Part shown: one piece after another, positions 63,822 to 64,000 of the stretch
Position numbering within the stretch: position 1 is the stretch's first letter
Layout: the number at the start of each line of letters is the position of its first letter
Assembly (NCBI GenBank): GCA_964426675.1
Contig: CAYRRM010000006.1
Coordinates: 40,125-104,124 of the forward strand
Source: DYMC01 sp035406705
GTDB taxonomy: Bacteria; Verrucomicrobiota; Lentisphaeria; Victivallales; GWF2-50-93
DNA length: 64,000 nucleotides
Direction: 5' to 3'
The notes under the pieces: generated by a model
Told to the model about the DNA's origin: nothing
Seen by the model: only the letters and a program-made list of their open reading frames with translations
The model's database searches: none
Made by a program: the position numbers and the translations under genes

Positions 63822-63950
63822 ATGAAATACGCAAAAATCACAAGAGATATCTTTAAAAGACACCCAGAAAATCCAATACTCTCCGCAAAAGATTTCCCTA
63901 TAAAACTAAGGGCTGTCTACAACTCAGCAGCAATAAAAACACAGGGCTGA
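63822..63950 (+). pseudogene. Truncated GH130 glycoside phosphorylase gene
   Basis: A good ribosome site (GAGGAG) precedes ATG 63822. The product would be 42 residues and begins like GH130 enzymes (RDIFKRHPENPILSAKDF, AVYNSAAIKT), which phosphorolyse beta-mannosides and related disaccharides. A TGA at 63948 ends the frame where the family continues for about 300 more residues. Beyond the stop a different frame (+1) stays open to the window end with AEFGSFEDFKKIFAKEG, which does not look like GH130. A deletion, insertion or assembly junction near 63940 is likely. Confidence 0.65.
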
Positions 63951-64000
63951 GTTTGGCTCATTTGAAGATTTTAAGAAAATTTTTGCGAAGGAAGGTCTTG

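Noticed and set aside
1..64000. CRISPR array, insertion sequence, transposase, integrase or prophage
   Set aside because: No regularly spaced repeats, no DDE/serine/tyrosine recombinase motifs and no phage structural genes were seen. The repeated palindrome is dispersed within genes and not array-like.
1..64000. tRNA and rRNA genes
   Set aside because: No GTTCGANTC-type T-arm with a matching cloverleaf and no rRNA core sequence was noticed in the gene-free stretches.

Overview
The window is an AT-rich bacterial chromosome segment (roughly one third G+C by eye) with Gram-negative envelope genes: an RND efflux pump with a TolC-type outer-membrane factor, an LptF/LptG-type LPS exporter, and lipoprotein signals. 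Ser/Thr kinases with zinc ribbons, pseudopilin-like secreted proteins, GntR-HTH/LacI-type regulator hybrids, an ABC binding protein fused to its permease, and many polysaccharide-active enzymes together suggest a PVC-superphylum bacterium. A Lentisphaerota-like carbohydrate degrader is the best guess. This is inferred from gene content; no rRNA, tRNA or CRISPR array was recognised.

Layout. 0-3.2 kb (minus strand): dihydrolipoyl dehydrogenase, a TFIIB-type zinc-ribbon protein and glycyl-tRNA synthetase. 3.8-10.4 kb (minus): a giant 1797-residue secreted beta-helix/LamG/calcium-repeat protein and a pseudopilin, with a decayed gene remnant between them. 10.5-14.8 kb (plus): Ser/Thr kinase, threonine synthase and a membrane polyferredoxin. 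14.9-18.1 kb: an AraC regulator divergent from two Gfo/Idh/MocA oxidoreductases. 18.2-20.5 kb: an NAD-dependent epimerase divergent from an ECF sigma/anti-sigma pair. 21.0-23.3 kb: trpE and a sugar-phosphate isomerase-like TIM barrel, behind a good sigma70-type promoter. 23.4-30.8 kb (minus): TolC, TetR, membrane-fusion protein, RND pump and an epimerase. 30.9-36.6 kb (plus): LptF/G permease, Ppx/GppA with HD domain, polyphosphate kinase and a ZupT-like zinc transporter.

36.8-64 kb is a large one-directional polysaccharide-utilisation region. Each half opens with a paralogous GntR-HTH/LacI-domain regulator. The first half encodes two secreted beta-propeller-like proteins, two heparinase-like toroid enzymes, a pectate-lyase-like beta-helix protein and a GH28 enzyme. 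The second encodes a pseudopilin, a binding protein fused to a permease, a second permease with a very large extracytoplasmic insert, a GH10 xylanase-type enzyme, a second GH28, a secreted clan GH-A enzyme and the broken start of a GH130 gene. A likely flow is depolymerisation outside the cytoplasm, ABC import, then cleavage by GH10 and GH28 enzymes that lack signal peptides. No transporter ATPase is encoded in the window.

The most striking non-gene signal is a near-palindrome, consensus TTGCGAAWTTCGCAA. It occurs at least 18 times, always inside coding sequences and in all three reading frames. It looks like a highly iterated palindrome comparable in kind to cyanobacterial HIP1. Other points of note are an RND pump lacking the usual TM4 proton-relay aspartates, a permease insert with glycoside-hydrolase-like motifs, and well-formed candidate operators in front of both GntR-type regulators and the TetR regulator.
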